DNA of 21,128 nt from CAZAQS01 sp964486825 (GCA_964486825.1 CAZAQS010000060.1:1-21128), one strand, 5' to 3'. Counted from the first letter of the stretch, positions 1-9,040 are shown. Program-made: numbers and translations. The notes: generated by a model not told the origin, from the letters alone.

Positions 1-1
1 T

Positions 2-2290
2 TGGGGGGCTGGTTCTTTGTATATCCCAAGCGACCGTCTCATCATCACGGGGATGGCTCTACAGGTGGTCCTGGTAGGTCTCCTCCTGGCATATTCCCAA
101 CGCGATGAGATACGCCGGGAATGGCGCGAGGGCAGGCGTTATTACCTGCTGGTCGAAGGGCTGTTCCTGGCCTTTTTCCTGGTTGGCCTGCTCATCCGCT
201 TCGGTAACCCCGACCTGTGGCACCAGTGGAAGGGCGGCGAGCGGCCGATGGACTTTTCTTATTTCAATGCCATACTCAAGAGTAGCACCTTCCCGCCTTA
301 CGATCCCTGGTATGCTGGCGGCTACCTTAACTACTATTACTACGGCTTTGTACTGGTGGGGGTGCTGGTGAAATGGCTCGGAATCGTGCCGGCCTTCGCC
401 TACAACCTTATCCTGCCGACCGTCTTCGCCCTGATCGCTTTAGGCGCCTTTTCTGTGGCCTGGAACCTTTCACATAAGGGCGAGAGGCGCTTCGAGTTCG
501 GCTTGTTGAAGCTAATTCCTGCCCTGGCAGCCGCATTAGGTATGGTTGTGCTGGGTAACCTGGGCAGCGTACGCATGATCCTGCACGGTTACCAGCGATT
601 GGCTGCTCCAGGTGGTGTAATCGATGGCGCTGGCGTGCTATCTCGAGTCCTATGGACCCTGGAAGGCCTGGGCAAGGCTCTTTCTGGCGCCAGCCTTTCC
701 TATAGCATGGGAGATTGGTATTGGATCCCCAGCAGGGTGATCCCAGCTCCTCCAGGTGATATCGAACCGATTACTGAATTCCCTTATTTCACAGTCCTGT
801 ACGGCGACCCCCACGCGCATCTGTATGCCTTGCCGGTTGCCCTACTGGCGTTAGGATGGGCAGTTTCTGTCGCGTTGGGCATGGGGCGCTGGCGAGGACT
901 GTGGGGTGGTGCAGCTGGTTTCTTCCTGGGCGCATTGGCAATTGGCGCGCTTTACCCGATCAACCTGTCCGATATCTACACTTACCTGCCCTTGGGGATG
1001 GCTGCTATCGCCTATGCTCTTTGGCGGCATCACGACCCGGAGCGGGCCGGATGGCTTGGCCAGGTTCCAGCCAAGTTCAGGCGCTTCTTGCTCCCGGCTT
1101 TAGGCGTGCTCTTGCTGGCTGGCCTGGTACTGTTGCTTTACCGTCCCTACACCTGGTGGTACGGGCAAGCATATGGATCGGTGGATATCTGGCAGGGTGG
1201 ACGCACACCGACATCCTCTTACCTCACACACTGGGGCCTTTTCCTGTTCGTTATCGTTACCTGGATGGCCTGGGAGACGCGGGATTGGCTGGCCAAGACG
1301 CCTCTGTCAGCGTTGCACAAGCTCGAGCCTTACCGGCAGGTGATCGCTTTCGCTGCACTTCTCCTGCTGGTTTGGACCGGGGGGATGCTGTGGATCGGCG
1401 TGCATATCGCCTGGTTGGTGCTGCCCCTGGCGGCATGGGCCGGTGTGCTGATCGTCAGACCAGGCTTGAGCGATCCCAAGCGGGTGGTCTTGTTCTTGTT
1501 TGGTACCGGCTTGCTGATCACCTTGATGGTGGAGGTTGTCGTAGTGGTTGGGGATATCGGCCGGATGAACACGGTCTTCAAGTTCTACTTGCAAGTCTGG
1601 ACACTATTTGCGGTAGGCGCAGGGGTTGCCCTGGGCTGGCTGCTGGCTGAGATGCCGGCCTGGAACCCGCGTTGGCGCGTTGCCTGGCAGATCCCTTTCA
1701 CCCTGCTGGTTGTTTCGGCGGCGGTATTTACCTTATTAGGTACTACAGCCAAGATCAGGGATCGCATGACCCAGGATGCCCCGCACACCCTGGACGGGAT
1801 GGCTTATATGCAATACGCTACCTTCAACGAGCAGGGCGTGGAGATGGACTTGAGCCAGGATTACGCCGCTATCCGCTGGATGCAGGAGAACGTGCCTGGC
1901 TCTCCTGTGATCGTGGAAGCCAATTCAGGCAGGCTATACCAGTGGTTTTCTCGTTTCACGATCTATACCGGTTTGCCCGGTGTTTTGGGCTGGGATAATC
2001 ACCAGCGCCAGCAGCGAGCCCTGTTGCCACCCCATTGGGTGAACGACCGGCTGGCCGAGATCAACCTGTTCTACCAAACCCCCGATGTAGAAGCTGCTCT
2101 CGCTTTCCTGGATAAATATGACGTTCGCTATATCGTAGTTGGGCAGCTGGAGCGGCTCAACTATCCCGCTGCAGGCCTGGAGAAATTCCCGGCGTACGAA
2201 GGTGTCTTGTGGCGCCTGGTTTACCAGGACCGGGACACCGAGATCTACCAGGTGCTAGAAACAATGCCTGGAGTGGCTTTTGTAGAATGA
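2..2290 (+). CDS. Chlor_Arch_YYY / DUF2298 multi-membrane protein, copy 1 (5' end cut by window)
   Basis: Very hydrophobic protein of a family whose function is unknown. The frame is open to the first bases. A TTG at 17 could start a 757-residue product, but alignment with the next gene (Trp36 here against Trp90 there) puts residue 1 near residue 55 of its paralogue, so about 50 N-terminal residues probably lie outside the window. Counting from TTG17, the family signature YYYYG is at 106-110, EFPYF at 254-258, GDPHAH at 263-268 and RMNTVFKFY at 516-524. VLGWDNH at 656-662 and YDVRYIVVG at 701-709 lie in a C-terminal soluble part. Many membrane segments separate these blocks. The invariant acidic and His residues suggest an enzyme, perhaps of GT-C type, but this is inference. 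It overlaps the next gene by 4 bp (ATGA). Confidence 0.87.
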   Translation, partial: WGAGSLYIPSDRLIITGMALQVVLVGLLLAYSQRDEIRREWREGRRYYLLVEGLFLAFFLVGLLIRFGNPDLWHQWKGGERPMDFSYFNAILKSSTFPPYDPWYAGGYLNYYYYGFVLVGVLVKWLGIVPAFAYNLILPTVFALIALGAFSVAWNLSHKGERRFEFGLLKLIPALAAALGMVVLGNLGSVRMILHGYQRLAAPGGVIDGAGVLSRVLWTLEGLGKALSGASLSYSMGDWYWIPSRVIPAPPGDIEPITEFPYFTVLYGDPHAHLYALPVALLALGWAVSVALGMGRWRGLWGGAAGFFLGALAIGALYPINLSDIYTYLPLGMAAIAYALWRHHDPERAGWLGQVPAKFRRFLLPALGVLLLAGLVLLLYRPYTWWYGQAYGSVDIWQGGRTPTSSYLTHWGLFLFVIVTWMAWETRDWLAKTPLSALHKLEPYRQVIAFAALLLLVWTGGMLWIGVHIAWLVLPLAAWAGVLIVRPGLSDPKRVVLFLFGTGLLITLMVEVVVVVGDIGRMNTVFKFYLQVWTLFAVGAGVALGWLLAEMPAWNPRWRVAWQIPFTLLVVSAAVFTLLGTTAKIRDRMTQDAPHTLDGMAYMQYATFNEQGVEMDLSQDYAAIRWMQENVPGSPVIVEANSGRLYQWFSRFTIYTGLPGVLGWDNHQRQQRALLPPHWVNDRLAEINLFYQTPDVEAALAFLDKYDVRYIVVGQLERLNYPAAGLEKFPAYEGVLWRLVYQDRDTEIYQVLETMPGVAFVE

Positions 2291-4809
2291 GCCTGGCGCT
2301 TTGGTACCTGATCGTCACTCTGGCCGGCCTGGCTGCTTTTCCATTGGCCTATTGCTTGCTACATGCTTTACCGGACCGGGGCTATGCATTCACGCGCAGC
2401 CTGGGGTTGTTGGTATGGGGATATGTCTTTTGGGCCTCCGGCTCCTTGGGAATCCTGCAAAATAACCTGGGAGGTTTACTCCTCGCATTGGCCATTCTGG
2501 CTGGCCTGAGCCTGCTTGCCTTGAGGAGGATCAATTTCGAGGAGTTGCGCGCCTGGTATCTTTCCCGCCGCAGGTATATCCTGGGGGTGGAGTTGCTCTT
2601 CCTGGTAGCGTTTGTAGGTTGGGCGTTCGTCCGTTCCGCCAATCCTGAAATTTGGGGCACAGAAAAACCGATGGAAGTGGCTTTCATCAACTCTGTGCTG
2701 CGCTCGGAGAGCTTTCCGCCTTATGATCCATGGCTCTCGGGCTATGCTATCTCGTATTACTATTTTGGGTACGTCCTGGTCGGTATGTTGGGCAGGCTTT
2801 CAGCCGTATCTGGTAGCGTGGCCTTTAACCTGGGCTTGACGCTTGTCTTTGCCCTGGCGGCTGTGGGAGCTTATGGGTTGGTCTATAACTTGTTAGCTGC
2901 ACGGCGGGGCGCCCACGGAGAGACGGGCGTTGATCATGACCGGCGAGATGTGAACCCAATTTTCGCTTTGCTTGGGCCGCTCTTTGTCCTGATCGTTAGC
3001 AATATCGAGGGTTTTCTGGAGGTCTTGCACGCAAGGGGCTTATTCTGGAGGGTTGGTCCGGGCGGGGAGATGACTTCTCGCTTCTGGACCTGGCTGGATA
3101 TCGCCGATCTTACGGAACCGCCTGGGGAAGTATTTTCCTGGCTGCCGCGCATGTACGGGACAGGAAACTGGTGGTGGTGGCGGGCATCCCGCGTCGTCCA
3201 GGACTACAACTTCCGTTCTGACCCGGTGCAGGTCATCGACGAATTCCCCTTTTTTTCATTTTTATTGGGCGACCTGCACCCGCACGTCCTGGCGATGCCC
3301 TTCGCATTCCTGGCAGTGGGGCTGGCGCTGAACCTGTTCCTGGGCGGGGGCCGTGGCCGCATCACCCTGCCCCGCACCAATTTGTCCTGGAATATCAGTC
3401 CAGGTTTATTTTTGTTAGCGGCGGTCGCTTTGGGGGGCATGGCTTTTTTGAATACCTGGGATTGGCCGATCTACCTGGGCTTTTTTGCGGGAGCGTATGT
3501 ACTCCACTCTGCTCGCAAGCGGGGTTGGAGTTGGGAACGCCTGCCAGAATTCGCCAGCCTGGCTTTGGCGCTGGGGGTTAGCGGGTTTTTCCTCTACCTG
3601 CCGTTCTTCATCGGTTTTTCGTCTCAGGCAGGTGGTCTCCTACCCAGTACAGTCTACCTGACACGTGGGTCACACTTGTGGGTCATGTTCGCCCCGCTCC
3701 TGGCGCCGCTGTTTGCCTTCACCCTATACCTGATGAGCAGGTATGGAAACCGTGAGCTAATAAAGCGTGGGTTGTTATTGGCTGGCCTCCTCCTGGCTGT
3801 GTTTTCTCTGATAAGCCTGCTTTTGGTGTTGGCGATTGCCGTCTTGCCCGTTCTGGAAGGTTTGAACCCCCTGGCGGGAAGTGCTGGAGACCTGTTCCTG
3901 GGTAGCCTGGGGGCTCCAGGTTGGGGGGCTCTCTTAGGAGAGTCGCTCCTGCGGCGACTGGTCTACCCTGGTGGCTGGCTCACCCTGTCTATCCTCCTGG
4001 CGTTGTGCGCCGGGTTGTTGTCCAGGCCAAACGGCGGGATGGATAAGGAGCAGCCGTTGAACTCTATCAACCCCTCACCCTCCCACACCTTCGGGGTGCT
4101 TCTTGTCCTCTCCGGCGGCCTGCTGGTTCTCGCTCCGGAATTCTTCTACCTGCGAGACCAGTTTGGCTCGCGAATGAACACCATTTTCAAGTTCTATTAT
4201 CAGGCCTGGTTGATGTGGAGTATCGCGGCAGCATATGGCACGGCTGTGCTGTTGCGTGAGCTGCGCGGTGCATGGTCAGGCCTCTTCCGCCTGGTCACCG
4301 TGCTGGTTCTCGGAATGGCCCTGGTCTACCCGATTCTCGGCCTTTGGGATAAGACACACGGCTTCAGCCCTCCGCAGGGCTTGACTCTGGATGGCGCGGT
4401 CCATATCCAACTTTCTGCCCCGGATGAGATGGCGGCTATCCAATGGCTCCGCCTGGCTCCGCTGGGAGTAATGGTGGAAGCGGTGCGCCCAGACGGCGGC
4501 CAATATAGCGACTTTGCCCGCGTGTCTGCCCAGAGTGGTATGCCAACCGTCCTGGGTTGGATTGGACACCAGCTCCAATGGCGAGGGGGAGGCCAGGAGA
4601 TCGGCTCCCGGCAGGGAGATATCGACCGGCTATACTCAACCCGGAGTTGGGAGGAGACCGCACAGATCCTCCAGCAGTATGATATCCGTTATGTTTATAT
4701 AGGAGCACGGGAGCGCAGCACATACAACTTGTTCGAGGCCAAATTTGAGCGTATGCTTACTCCTGTTTTCAGGCAGGGGGAAGTAGTGATTTACGAAGCG
4801 CCCCGGTGA
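2287..4809 (+). CDS. Chlor_Arch_YYY / DUF2298 multi-membrane protein, copy 2
   Basis: Full-length 840-residue paralogue of the preceding gene, with function unknown for the family. The start is taken at ATG 2287, inside the upstream stop (ATGA). Homology-like hydrophobic sequence begins right there, and the further-upstream in-frame start at 2209 would only add residues out of frame with the previous gene's real coding. Motifs in order: FPPYDPW 143-149, YYYFG 157-161, WWWW 295-298, EFPFF 319-323, GDLHPH 328-333, NTWDWPIY 389-396, RMNTIFKFYYQ 629-639, VLGW 755-758 and YDIRYVYIG 798-806. Each has a counterpart in copy 1 except the NTWDW block, which is degenerate there (INLSDIY). About a dozen or more membrane helices are evident, followed by a soluble C-terminal region of about 150 residues. 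The 700-900 residue size fits single-domain family members. It is probably co-transcribed and translationally coupled with copy 1. Confidence 0.93.
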   Translation: MSLALWYLIVTLAGLAAFPLAYCLLHALPDRGYAFTRSLGLLVWGYVFWASGSLGILQNNLGGLLLALAILAGLSLLALRRINFEELRAWYLSRRRYILGVELLFLVAFVGWAFVRSANPEIWGTEKPMEVAFINSVLRSESFPPYDPWLSGYAISYYYFGYVLVGMLGRLSAVSGSVAFNLGLTLVFALAAVGAYGLVYNLLAARRGAHGETGVDHDRRDVNPIFALLGPLFVLIVSNIEGFLEVLHARGLFWRVGPGGEMTSRFWTWLDIADLTEPPGEVFSWLPRMYGTGNWWWWRASRVVQDYNFRSDPVQVIDEFPFFSFLLGDLHPHVLAMPFAFLAVGLALNLFLGGGRGRITLPRTNLSWNISPGLFLLAAVALGGMAFLNTWDWPIYLGFFAGAYVLHSARKRGWSWERLPEFASLALALGVSGFFLYLPFFIGFSSQAGGLLPSTVYLTRGSHLWVMFAPLLAPLFAFTLYLMSRYGNRELIKRGLLLAGLLLAVFSLISLLLVLAIAVLPVLEGLNPLAGSAGDLFLGSLGAPGWGALLGESLLRRLVYPGGWLTLSILLALCAGLLSRPNGGMDKEQPLNSINPSPSHTFGVLLVLSGGLLVLAPEFFYLRDQFGSRMNTIFKFYYQAWLMWSIAAAYGTAVLLRELRGAWSGLFRLVTVLVLGMALVYPILGLWDKTHGFSPPQGLTLDGAVHIQLSAPDEMAAIQWLRLAPLGVMVEAVRPDGGQYSDFARVSAQSGMPTVLGWIGHQLQWRGGGQEIGSRQGDIDRLYSTRSWEETAQILQQYDIRYVYIGARERSTYNLFEAKFERMLTPVFRQGEVVIYEAPR

Positions 4810-4855
4810 GAAATTGGAGCCAGGCGTTATAATACGTTTGGATAGCGGGATGAAA

Positions 4856-6646
4856 ATGGATCGAGTGACAGGTAAGTCTTGGAATATCGAGCATACCCTG
4901 TACGCCCTGGCTTTCTTTTTAGCATTGAGCGTGCGCCTTTTTCGCCTGGGGGTCGTGCCGCTCTCCGACGATGAGGCAGGCTGGGCGCTGCAGGCGTTAT
5001 CCATTGCCAGGGGAGAACCTATCGGCATGGGCCCACAGCCGTTATACGTGGTTGTCACGGGCTCGCTGTTCGCCTTGTTCAGTGCCAGTAATTTTCTGGC
5101 CCGCCTGCTCCCGGCCCTGGCAGGAGCAGGACTGGTCCTGCTACCGTTCTTCCATAGCCGCTGGCTGGGACGTTATGCGGCCTTGATCCTGGCCTTAGGC
5201 CTGGCTCTGGATCCCGGGCTTCTGGCAGCTTCCCGGATGGCGGGTAGCCCGCTGCCAGGCCTGGCTTTCGGGTTGGCCGCGCTGACGGCCTGGTATGCTC
5301 GTCGCCCTGCCGCGACCGGTATTTTTGGTGGGTTGGCGCTTTTATCAGGGACGAGCATACTTCACGGAGCTCTGGCCCTGGCCCTCGCCTGGGGTGTCAG
5401 CGCCGGGCTGGATATGAGAGGCCGCCGAGGTGGAGCTCTAGCTTTTGAGGACCCTTCCTCTACCAGTGAAAGAGGGTTGATGACCTCTCTCTATTGGCTG
5501 GCTGGAACGGTGCTGGTCGTTGGAACGCTGTTCCTGCGCCTACCCCAGGGAATGGGCGCCCTGGCTGGAACCATACCGAACTATTTGCAGGGTCTGGTTA
5601 CCGCCTCTGGCATCCCGTGGATGCGTTTGCCAGTTGCCCTGCTGGTTTACCAGCCTTTGGCGCTTATCTTTGCCCTGGTTGCAACCGTGCGAGCATGGGC
5701 GCCTGGTGTTTCCGTCTCGCGAAATCTTAAGTGGCTCAGCTTATGGGCAACGTTTGCCCTGCTGCTTTCCATCTTGTATCCGGCACGGCAGGTAGTGGAT
5801 TTGATCTGGGTGCTCGTCCCGCTATGGGCGCTTGCTTCTTTTGAGCTGGATCACCAATTTTCTCGCCGGTCAGGCCAGATGACTCCGTACGTAGTGGCGG
5901 GACTGGCAGGCTTGATAATTCTTTTGTTGGTCTTTGCCTGGTTGATGGTTGCGAACCTGGGCAATCCCCGCGTGTTGGTCACCCAGGAAATCCTTCAGAA
6001 TGCCCTCATCTTGATCTTCGGCGCGCTTTTGATGGCACTGTTGTCTTCTGCATTGGTTGGCCTGGGCTGGTCTTGGGAGACAGCGCGCCAGGGAGTCCTT
6101 TGGGGCGTCAGCACCAGTCTGGTATTGTGGATGCTTTCAGGGGCAGTTGGCTCTACACAGCTACGCAGAGGCGCTGAACAGGAGCTTTGGATAAAAAGCC
6201 CAACCATCGCACAAGCTGATTTGTTGGTTAATACCCTGTCTGACCTCTCGGCCTGGCAAACAGGATATCGAAATACCATCGATGTGTCGGTTACTGTGGA
6301 TGCGCCTTCACTGCATTGGGTTTTAAGGGACTTCTCCTCTGCAAGTTATCTAAAAGCCCTTTCTTTAGAATCGAGACCTTCTACGATTATCGCCTACCTG
6401 GGCCAGGAATCTCCTGCTGTAGCTGCTGCCTACCGCGGGCAGGATTTTGCCTGGCAGACATACCCGCTCTGGGAAGGCGTCCTTCCAGATAACCTGCCAC
6501 AATGGCTGGCTTTCAAGGAGGCCCCTAAGCAACATACTCAAATCATCTTATGGGCCCGGGTGGATATCTTCCCGGATGGCTCCCAGGTTCCCCAGGAACT
6601 GGACTTGTTGCCGGAAGACCCTTTGATCGATTCGGATTCGGAATAG
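4856..6646 (+). CDS. GT-C-like membrane protein, companion family of YYY proteins (TIGR03663/Agl23-like)
   Basis: Polytopic membrane protein resembling the N-terminal part of dolichyl-phosphate-mannose-type (PMT/ArnT) glycosyltransferases. Counting from ATG 4856, a first helix (about 14-32) is followed by SDDEA (37-41), with the Asp-Glu pair expected in the first outer loop of GT-C enzymes, then RLLPALAG (83-90). A soluble C-terminal part contains HWVLRDF (487-493), which resembles the W-YLRD block of the Agl23-like family. As I recall that family, it has an invariant DE pair and an HGP tripeptide and is often encoded beside YYY proteins. Here the HGP position reads MGP. ATG 4856 is preferred because GGGA sits 5 nt upstream. 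ATG 4850 and TTG 4814 are in-frame alternatives. Substrate and reaction cannot be read from the sequence. Confidence 0.82.
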   Translation: MDRVTGKSWNIEHTLYALAFFLALSVRLFRLGVVPLSDDEAGWALQALSIARGEPIGMGPQPLYVVVTGSLFALFSASNFLARLLPALAGAGLVLLPFFHSRWLGRYAALILALGLALDPGLLAASRMAGSPLPGLAFGLAALTAWYARRPAATGIFGGLALLSGTSILHGALALALAWGVSAGLDMRGRRGGALAFEDPSSTSERGLMTSLYWLAGTVLVVGTLFLRLPQGMGALAGTIPNYLQGLVTASGIPWMRLPVALLVYQPLALIFALVATVRAWAPGVSVSRNLKWLSLWATFALLLSILYPARQVVDLIWVLVPLWALASFELDHQFSRRSGQMTPYVVAGLAGLIILLLVFAWLMVANLGNPRVLVTQEILQNALILIFGALLMALLSSALVGLGWSWETARQGVLWGVSTSLVLWMLSGAVGSTQLRRGAEQELWIKSPTIAQADLLVNTLSDLSAWQTGYRNTIDVSVTVDAPSLHWVLRDFSSASYLKALSLESRPSTIIAYLGQESPAVAAAYRGQDFAWQTYPLWEGVLPDNLPQWLAFKEAPKQHTQIILWARVDIFPDGSQVPQELDLLPEDPLIDSDSE

Positions 6647-6673
6647 TTGGAGCAAGGGATCCTGGGAGAACGT

Positions 6674-7354
6674 ATGGGATTTGCAAAGATCATCGCTATC
6701 GATGGTCCGGCAGGATCGGGTAAATCGACTTTGGGGGAGAAGTTAGCTGACCGCCTGGGTTACTTATATTTTGATACTGGAGTCATGTACCGGGCGGTGA
6801 CCCTGGCAGCATTGGAGCGAGGCATCTCTATTGAAGATGAAGAAGCCGTTACAAGCCTGACCGACCAGCTCCAGATAGATGTCCGGCCTCCTTCTAAGCG
6901 GGACGGGCGAGCTTATGATGTCATCGTGGATGGGCAGGATGTCACCTGGACGATCCGCCGCTCGGATGTGGAAGCAAACGTTTCGCTGGTTTCCGCTTAT
7001 CCCGGTGTGCGCGATGCATTAGCATCAGCCCAACGCCGGATTGGATTGCGCGGTGAAGTCGTTATGGTCGGTAGGGACATCGGGACGGTTGTCTTGCCGG
7101 AGGCCGATCTCAAAGTCTACCTGGATGCTTCTGTTGAAGAGCGAGCCAGGCGGCGTTATCGGGAGATGCTGGCGCGTGGTATCCATGCACAACAGCAAGC
7201 TGTGCTGGAAGCCATGCAGGCGCGCGACAAGATCGATTCTACCCGTGAGATGTCCCCTCTTCGTGCCGCAGTAGATGCAATCGTCTTGGATTCGGACCAC
7301 ATGAATGCAGACCAGGTCCTGGAGCGGGTCATGGAATTTGCTCAGAATTACTGA
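6674..7354 (+). CDS. cmk: Cytidylate kinase
   Basis: Cytosolic kinase that phosphorylates CMP and dCMP with ATP, feeding pyrimidine nucleotide and CDP-lipid pools. Counting from ATG 6674 (226 residues, normal for bacterial Cmk), the P-loop GPAGSGKST is at 11-19. FDTGVMYRAVT follows at about 34-44 and matches the acceptor-side motif of Cmk. VGRDIGTVV (about 132-140) is the family's GRDIGT signature, and ARRRYRE lies in the lid region. ATG 6674 is chosen because GGGAG lies 5 nt upstream. A TTG at 6647 would add nine unconserved residues. It sits 27 bp after the GT-C-like gene and 50 bp before an acyltransferase gene. Linkage of cmk with plsC-type genes is common in bacteria. Confidence 0.96.
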   Translation: MGFAKIIAIDGPAGSGKSTLGEKLADRLGYLYFDTGVMYRAVTLAALERGISIEDEEAVTSLTDQLQIDVRPPSKRDGRAYDVIVDGQDVTWTIRRSDVEANVSLVSAYPGVRDALASAQRRIGLRGEVVMVGRDIGTVVLPEADLKVYLDASVEERARRRYREMLARGIHAQQQAVLEAMQARDKIDSTREMSPLRAAVDAIVLDSDHMNADQVLERVMEFAQNY

Positions 7355-7404
7355 ATTTGAGAACGGTTGTATCCAAATCAGGGGGATGGTGTTAAAGCGA
7401 GTAT

Positions 7405-8181
7405 ATGGCTAATCCTTATGAACCGGTAACCCCTCGGGGAAATGGATCAGGTGAAAAACCCTCCCGGGAAGCACTCGAAAAGCCGCGGGCCAGCCTTCTA
7501 CGCCCTGAGCTTACACGCCTGCCACGCTTGAGCCTGGGCCGCAAACTTTTTCGTCGCTTTGTGCATTTCATTTCCCGGACGGTCATGGTGTTGCTGACCC
7601 GCATTGAGTTGCAAGGTTTGGAAAATGTTCCCCGCCACGGGCCAGCCATGGTCGTTGTGAACCACCTGGGGGATGCGGATGTCGTGCTGGGGCTGGCGTT
7701 CTCTCCCAGGCCAGTAGAGGTTTTGGCGAAGATGGAATTGTACGATATCCCCGTACTCGGACGCCTGATGCATGCTTATGGGGTGATATGGGTGCATCGT
7801 GGACACCCAGACCGTAGAGCCATCCAGGCTGCGCTGGGTGCCTTAGGGGAAGGCCGATTGGTGGGAGTGGCGCCCGAGGGACGGGAGAGCTTGACTGGAG
7901 GACTGGAAGAAGGGACTGGGGGAGCAGCTTATATCGCTCTCAAAGCTGGCGTTCCAATTATGCCGGTCACTTTTATTGGAACGGAGAACAACAGGATTTA
8001 CCCCAATTTGAAACGGCTACGCCGGACGCAGGTATCCATGACCATTGGTAAAATGTTCACGCTTGAGCAGCTTCCCGACCGGCGCGAATCGATCAAGCTA
8101 GGGACCCGCCTTATCATGGAGAGGTTGGCGGTGCAACTCCCCCCTGAGCTGCGCGGTGTCTACCAGGTGGATGAAAGCTAG
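7405..8181 (+). CDS. PlsC-family lysophospholipid acyltransferase, copy 1
   Basis: Predicted membrane-associated acyltransferase of the LPLAT/PlsC superfamily, probably transferring an acyl group to 1-acyl-glycerol-3-phosphate or a similar acceptor. The 258-residue product has the catalytic HX4D box as NHLGDAD (His87, Asp92). A block-II-like stretch VIWVHRG follows at 127-133, then the glycerol-phosphate-binding block APEGRES at 156-162 (more often FPEGTRS), and GVPIMPV at 182-188. The first 45 residues are polar and charged and lack a clear membrane helix, so the protein may attach to the membrane peripherally. The Ser/Thr-to-Glu change in the EGTR block suggests a different acceptor from the classical enzyme, but that is inference. 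The gene lies between cmk and a second PlsC-like gene. Confidence 0.88.
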   Translation: MANPYEPVTPRGNGSGEKPSREALEKPRASLLRPELTRLPRLSLGRKLFRRFVHFISRTVMVLLTRIELQGLENVPRHGPAMVVVNHLGDADVVLGLAFSPRPVEVLAKMELYDIPVLGRLMHAYGVIWVHRGHPDRRAIQAALGALGEGRLVGVAPEGRESLTGGLEEGTGGAAYIALKAGVPIMPVTFIGTENNRIYPNLKRLRRTQVSMTIGKMFTLEQLPDRRESIKLGTRLIMERLAVQLPPELRGVYQVDES

Positions 8182-8224
8182 TGACTAAATTGATATTGGC
8201 GTGAACGGAGGCGAGGTATAAAAG

Positions 8225-8962
8225 ATGGCAGCAGGCAGCATAGGAACCAACCAGCTAACCCGGTCGAAACCGTATGACCACTCACACTGGGAGACCCGGC
8301 GCAGGTTTCTGCGTTTTCTCATCCGGATCATCGGTTTCAACTTTTTGATCAAGCTTGGGGAGGTGGAAGGCCTGGAAAACGTGCCTGAGAGTGGGCCGGG
8401 GATCTTGATGATTAACCATATTGCCTTCCTGGATCCAATCGTCGTCCTGCATATCATACCGCGCAATATCGTCCCACTGGCCAAGGTAGAGGCCTATAAC
8501 TATCCGGTCGTCGGCATCTTCCCAAAGATATGGGGAGTGATCCCTGTCAGGCGCGAGGAGGTGGACCGGCGTGCTATTCAACAGGCACTCGATGTCCTCG
8601 GGGCCGGGGAGCTGATCCTGATGGCGCCGGAGGGGACTCGCGGGCAGCAGCTCCAGGAAGCCAAGGAAGGCGTGGCGTATCTTGCCAGCCGGGGGAAAGC
8701 GCCCATCATCCCGGTTGCTATCGAAGACACTTACGGATACCCTACTTTCCGCCTTTCGTCCCGTTGGAAAGGGCCAGGTGCACACGTGCGTTTTGGCAAA
8801 CCCTTCCGCTTTAAGGATACGGGGAAGCGTCCAGGCCGGGAAGCGCTGCGGAAGATGACAACGGAAGCTATGTATATCATGGCTGGTATGCTGCCTGAAC
8901 ACCGCCGGGGTGTTTATGCGGATCTTTCTAAGGCAACACAAGATACGATCGAGTGGGTTTAA
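8225..8962 (+). CDS. PlsC-family lysophospholipid acyltransferase, copy 2
   Basis: Second LPLAT/PlsC-type acyltransferase, a likely 1-acyl-sn-glycerol-3-phosphate acyltransferase acting at the cytoplasmic membrane face. The 245-residue product shows NHIAFLD (His65, Asp70; HX4D), GVIPVRRE at 104-111, APEGTRG at 134-140 with the canonical Glu-Gly-Thr-Arg core, and APIIPV at 159-164. Start at ATG 8225 is supported by a purine-rich GGAGGCGAGG stretch ending 8 nt upstream. It shares the order of blocks with copy 1 but is clearly diverged, so the pair is an old duplication or two independent family members. Of the two copies this one is closer to the textbook motif set. It is the last gene of the 1-8962 cluster. 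Confidence 0.9.
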   Translation: MAAGSIGTNQLTRSKPYDHSHWETRRRFLRFLIRIIGFNFLIKLGEVEGLENVPESGPGILMINHIAFLDPIVVLHIIPRNIVPLAKVEAYNYPVVGIFPKIWGVIPVRREEVDRRAIQQALDVLGAGELILMAPEGTRGQQLQEAKEGVAYLASRGKAPIIPVAIEDTYGYPTFRLSSRWKGPGAHVRFGKPFRFKDTGKRPGREALRKMTTEAMYIMAGMLPEHRRGVYADLSKATQDTIEWV

Positions 8963-9040
8963 AGATCTTGATATTGCCCATCCTTAATATTTGATATACA
9001 AAAGAGCCAAGGCTTAAAAACAACCTCGAAATTTGCTTAA

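Noticed and set aside
856..1650. 264-residue plus-strand open frame overlapping the first YYY gene
   Set aside because: Another frame of a well-supported family member. Composition is Arg/Gly/Trp-rich as expected of a shifted frame.
4828..4833. Perfect TATAAT between the second YYY gene and the GT-C-like gene
   Set aside because: No acceptable -35 hexamer at 16-18 bp and no extended TGn. The position inside a tight gene cluster makes chance more likely, though an internal promoter is not excluded.
8968..8997. TTGATAT twice, 23 bp apart, before the kinase promoter
   Set aside because: A short A/T-rich word in an A/T-rich gap. There is no symmetry and no helical-phase relation strong enough to call an operator.
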